From the NCBI RefSeq assembly GCF_027257935.1, contig NZ_JANZKW010000004.1:342272-406271 (forward strand): DNA of 64,000 nt, in the 5' to 3' direction. A model generated the notes under the pieces. That model did not search any database, was not told the origin of the DNA, and was given only the letters and a program-made list of their open reading frames with translations. Both the position numbers and the translations under genes were made by a program. Source of the stretch: Chitinimonas sp. BJYL2. GTDB lineage: Bacteria > Pseudomonadota > Gammaproteobacteria > Burkholderiales > Chitinimonadaceae. Of the stretch, positions 62,559-64,000 are shown piece after piece (the stretch's first letter is position 1; the number at the start of each line of letters is the position of its first letter).

Positions 62559-63215
62559 ATGTCTCTCGCCTCGCAACCAGATGACGATGACAAAGACGAT
62601 GCTCCTGATTCAAAGGCACTCCCTTTAGTTTTGCCTAGGTCATACAAGTGGCTACTCACAGTTATGTCGCTTAGCTTGGCTTGCTTTGTCCTCAGTTTAA
62701 TAATTAGTGCCAAATCCTCACCAGAAGCACTGTCGGCACTATCTGGAATAAGTCCGGCTAGCCTATTAATATTCTCACTTGGCACCCTTATATTTGCCTG
62801 GACGCCATGGGAAGAAATTGGTTTGTCCATTACAAAAGTCGGCCCCATTGAATTTCAAAGAATTATTAACAAGCAAAGTACTGAGCACGCCCAAGAGATT
62901 GCTGACCTTGGCAGCAGAATAGAGGCGCTAGAAAACCACATTCATAAAAACAATGCAGGCGCCATTATTCAGGAGGTTTTTCTTGCTCCCAGCGTAAGTG
63001 ATTTACTATTAAAATTTCTTTCGAGCAACTCTCACAAGGCGTTTTCACCCCAGAGAATTCGGTATCTCAGCAGTTTCAATTCTGAATTTTCGCCACTCAC
63101 TCAATACGAAACTCCCGTAATTCGAAGAACCCTACAGAAACTCGTAGCCAGTGGGAATGTAACCACCACTGTAAGTCGAGATGGAAATACGCTTTATAAA
63201 ATGAAAAATTCCTAA
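62559..63215 (+). CDS. Cassette 4: two-TM protein with coiled coil and probable winged-helix C-terminus
   Basis: 218 residues. An acidic N-terminus (DDDDKDD at 8-14) precedes TM1 (about 31-51) and TM2 (about 64-81). Then come an amphipathic coiled coil (about 105-130, EHAQEIADLGSRIEALENHIH) and a C-terminal region (about 148-216) whose order of helices and final beta-hairpin (LQKLVASGNVTTTVSRDGNTLYKM) suggests a winged helix. Layout resembles membrane-linked sensors or effectors. No family recognised. AGGA supplied by attC3 lies 8 nt before the ATG, a usable Shine-Dalgarno. Confidence 0.7.
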   Translation: MSLASQPDDDDKDDAPDSKALPLVLPRSYKWLLTVMSLSLACFVLSLIISAKSSPEALSALSGISPASLLIFSLGTLIFAWTPWEEIGLSITKVGPIEFQRIINKQSTEHAQEIADLGSRIEALENHIHKNNAGAIIQEVFLAPSVSDLLLKFLSSNSHKAFSPQRIRYLSSFNSEFSPLTQYETPVIRRTLQKLVASGNVTTTVSRDGNTLYKMKNS

Positions 63216-63305
63216 CCTTTCAGTCAACCTGACCGCCCAAAGCTACGCTTTGGGTTCCCTCCATGCCTCCGGCATTCCGGCGGCAGGTTACTTCCAACGT
63301 TAGGT
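63210..63305 (+). other. attC site 4 (96 nt)
   Basis: Core boxes TCCTAAC (63210-63216) and GTTAGGT (63299-63305). Inner stem AACCTG-A-CCGCC with GGCGGCAGGTT; terminal hairpin ATGCC-TCC-GGCAT; shared hairpin with loop TAC. Confidence 0.93.
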
Positions 63306-63314
63306 GCTTCCAAA

Positions 63315-63800
63315 TTGAAGCTCTTTGCTCTGAAAATTATTGTTGCCCTATTAGTTATCTTTAGCCTTGTAATCACAGCGGGCCTCACCGGTATCACATT
63401 TGCCATCTGGCCAACATCTATCAGTGACCACGAACTAGAAATTTCGACAGTCACGATTGATAAGTTGAAAAAACTGCGACTTGAGCGAAAGTTCGATGCT
63501 GATCAAGCTAAATTCTATTTCGGAGCCCCAAATGAATTAGCTCGTGCTGCAGCCCAATCTTCGGTTGATGCAGTTATTGATATCTTGTTACAAACTTTGC
63601 CAAGCAATCCGAGACGTGCCCTAGTACTCCAAACCTTTAAATCGGCGCTCGCAAACTTCCACTCAGCAGAGTCAGAGGAACGTGACCGGTTGTTGCAGTA
63701 CTTTGAGCAAATCATGATCATTGTGGGCATAGAAAATTCAGGTGAGCTGTTTAATGTATGGCGCTATGGCTTTCCATATGGCTGGTTCCTACGCACCTAA
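63315..63800 (+). CDS. Cassette 5: DUF4844-like protein with N-terminal membrane anchor
   Basis: 161 residues from a TTG start; the reading frame offers no ATG near. TM helix about 7-31 (signal or anchor), then a soluble domain: KLKKLRLERKFDADQAKFYFGAPNELARAAAQ, and IVGIENSGELFNVWRYGFPYGWF at the end, fitting DUF4844, a family of small proteins often seen in integron arrays and of unknown function. AGGTG from attC4 lies about 9 nt upstream. The stop begins attC5. Confidence 0.7.
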   Translation: MKLFALKIIVALLVIFSLVITAGLTGITFAIWPTSISDHELEISTVTIDKLKKLRLERKFDADQAKFYFGAPNELARAAAQSSVDAVIDILLQTLPSNPRRALVLQTFKSALANFHSAESEERDRLLQYFEQIMIIVGIENSGELFNVWRYGFPYGWFLRT

Positions 63801-63890
63801 CCTTTCAGTCAACCTGACTGCCCAAAGCTTCGCTTTGGGTTCCCTCCGTTGCTGCGCAACTCCGGCAGCAGGTTACTTCCAACGTTAGAA
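63795..63890 (+). other. attC site 5 (96 nt)
   Basis: Core boxes ACCTAAC (63795-63801) and GTTAGAA (63884-63890). Inner stem AACCTG-A-CTGCC with GGCAGCAGGTT; terminal hairpin GTTGC-TGC-GCAAC; shared hairpin with loop TTC. Confidence 0.93.
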
Positions 63891-63908
63891 ATTGCCGATC
63901 ACCGACGC

Positions 63909-64000
63909 ATGCAGACCTTGCAAATGATTACCGACACTCGCTCTGGGCTTGTTCAGATCAGTGAGATTGGGCTTAAGCTAGACATACCCTTGCTACGTGA
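63909..64000 (+). CDS. Cassette 6: start of a gene, truncated by the window end
   Basis: An ATG at 63909 opens a frame with no stop to the end of the window (about 30 residues: MQTLQMITDTRSGLVQISEI and onward). No family can be assigned. It lies 18 nt after the attC5 core and follows the pattern of a cassette gene. Confidence 0.5.
   Translation, partial: MQTLQMITDTRSGLVQISEIGLKLDIPLLR

Larger units (their letters stand above)
60396..64000 (+). mobile_element. Integron gene-cassette array, no integrase visible (CALIN-like)
   Basis: Five attC sites and five complete cassettes read rightward, with a sixth running off the end. Each gene ends just before an attC; the sites at 60676, 63210 and 63795 overlap the stop codon. 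GC and codon use fall clearly below the chromosome to the left. Genes point right, so an integrase would be expected on the left, but mog, yjgA and pmbA lie there and no site-specific recombinase is encoded in the window. Four attC sites belong to one family, the usual sign of a sedentary chromosomal array. Confidence 0.88.

Noticed and set aside
60676..63890. The attC hairpins as ordinary transcription terminators
   Set aside because: They lack T-tracts and have the R and L core boxes with an extrahelical base, which is the attC design.

Overview
The window reads as chromosome of a high-GC betaproteobacterium. Three gene orders suggest this: a lipase followed by its dedicated foldase, ribBA-ribH-nusB-thiL-pgpA in one run, and pmbA-yjgA-mog. 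I would guess something near the Neisseriales or Burkholderiales, but no rRNA, tRNA or other species-level marker is present. Roughly the first 60.1 kb is dense, uniform-GC core and accessory chromosome. The last 3.6 kb drops visibly in GC and is an integron gene-cassette array.

Layout. 1-3.7 kb: a partial acyl-CoA synthetase, a SulP anion transporter and a persulfide-responsive ArsR/BigR-type regulator, divergent from a persulfide dioxygenase-type beta-lactamase-fold enzyme; a sulfur detoxification locus. 3.7-10.6 kb: a DUF4010 membrane protein, secreted lipase plus foldase, and a periplasmic tricorn-type protease. 10.6-16.4 kb: a second ArsR regulator divergent from an RND efflux adaptor/pump followed by DUF2892, thioredoxin 2 and rhodanese genes. 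16.4-23.4 kb: small stress proteins (OsmC, pirin), then the riboflavin/nusB/thiL/pgpA run, then an exonuclease-GIY-YIG fusion. 23.5-29.2 kb: tamA-tamB. 29.4-45.6 kb: mixed metabolic and envelope genes, including PQQ-type sugar dehydrogenase, corA, mgsA, PhoX, a periplasmic-propeller diguanylate cyclase, FKBP and a D-2-hydroxyacid dehydrogenase. 45.8-49.6 kb: a soluble TPR-GAF-PAS-GGDEF-EAL protein. 49.6-56.5 kb: a TetR/AcrR-type repressor divergent from a complete tripartite RND pump, with a clear palindromic operator between them. 56.5-60.1 kb: a solute-binding protein, pmbA, yjgA and mog.

60.1-64.0 kb: an integron cassette array reading rightward. There are five attC sites (four of 96 nt from one family, one of 60 nt from another), each placed right after one cassette gene; a sixth cassette runs off the end. 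No integron integrase is visible in the window, so this is either a CALIN (attC cluster lacking integrase) or an array whose integrase lies elsewhere. The four related attC sites show compensatory base changes in their stems. The cassettes encode an HNH-type nuclease-like protein, a two-TM coiled-coil protein with a probable winged-helix end, a DUF4844-like protein and small unknown proteins. This is the part of the window most likely to hold undescribed biology; anti-phage or other accessory roles are inference only.

No insertion sequence, CRISPR array, tRNA or rRNA gene was recognised. A family of short palindromic intergenic repeats occurs near 19.5, 30.1 and 31.4 kb, and a REP-like sequence near 20.1 kb.
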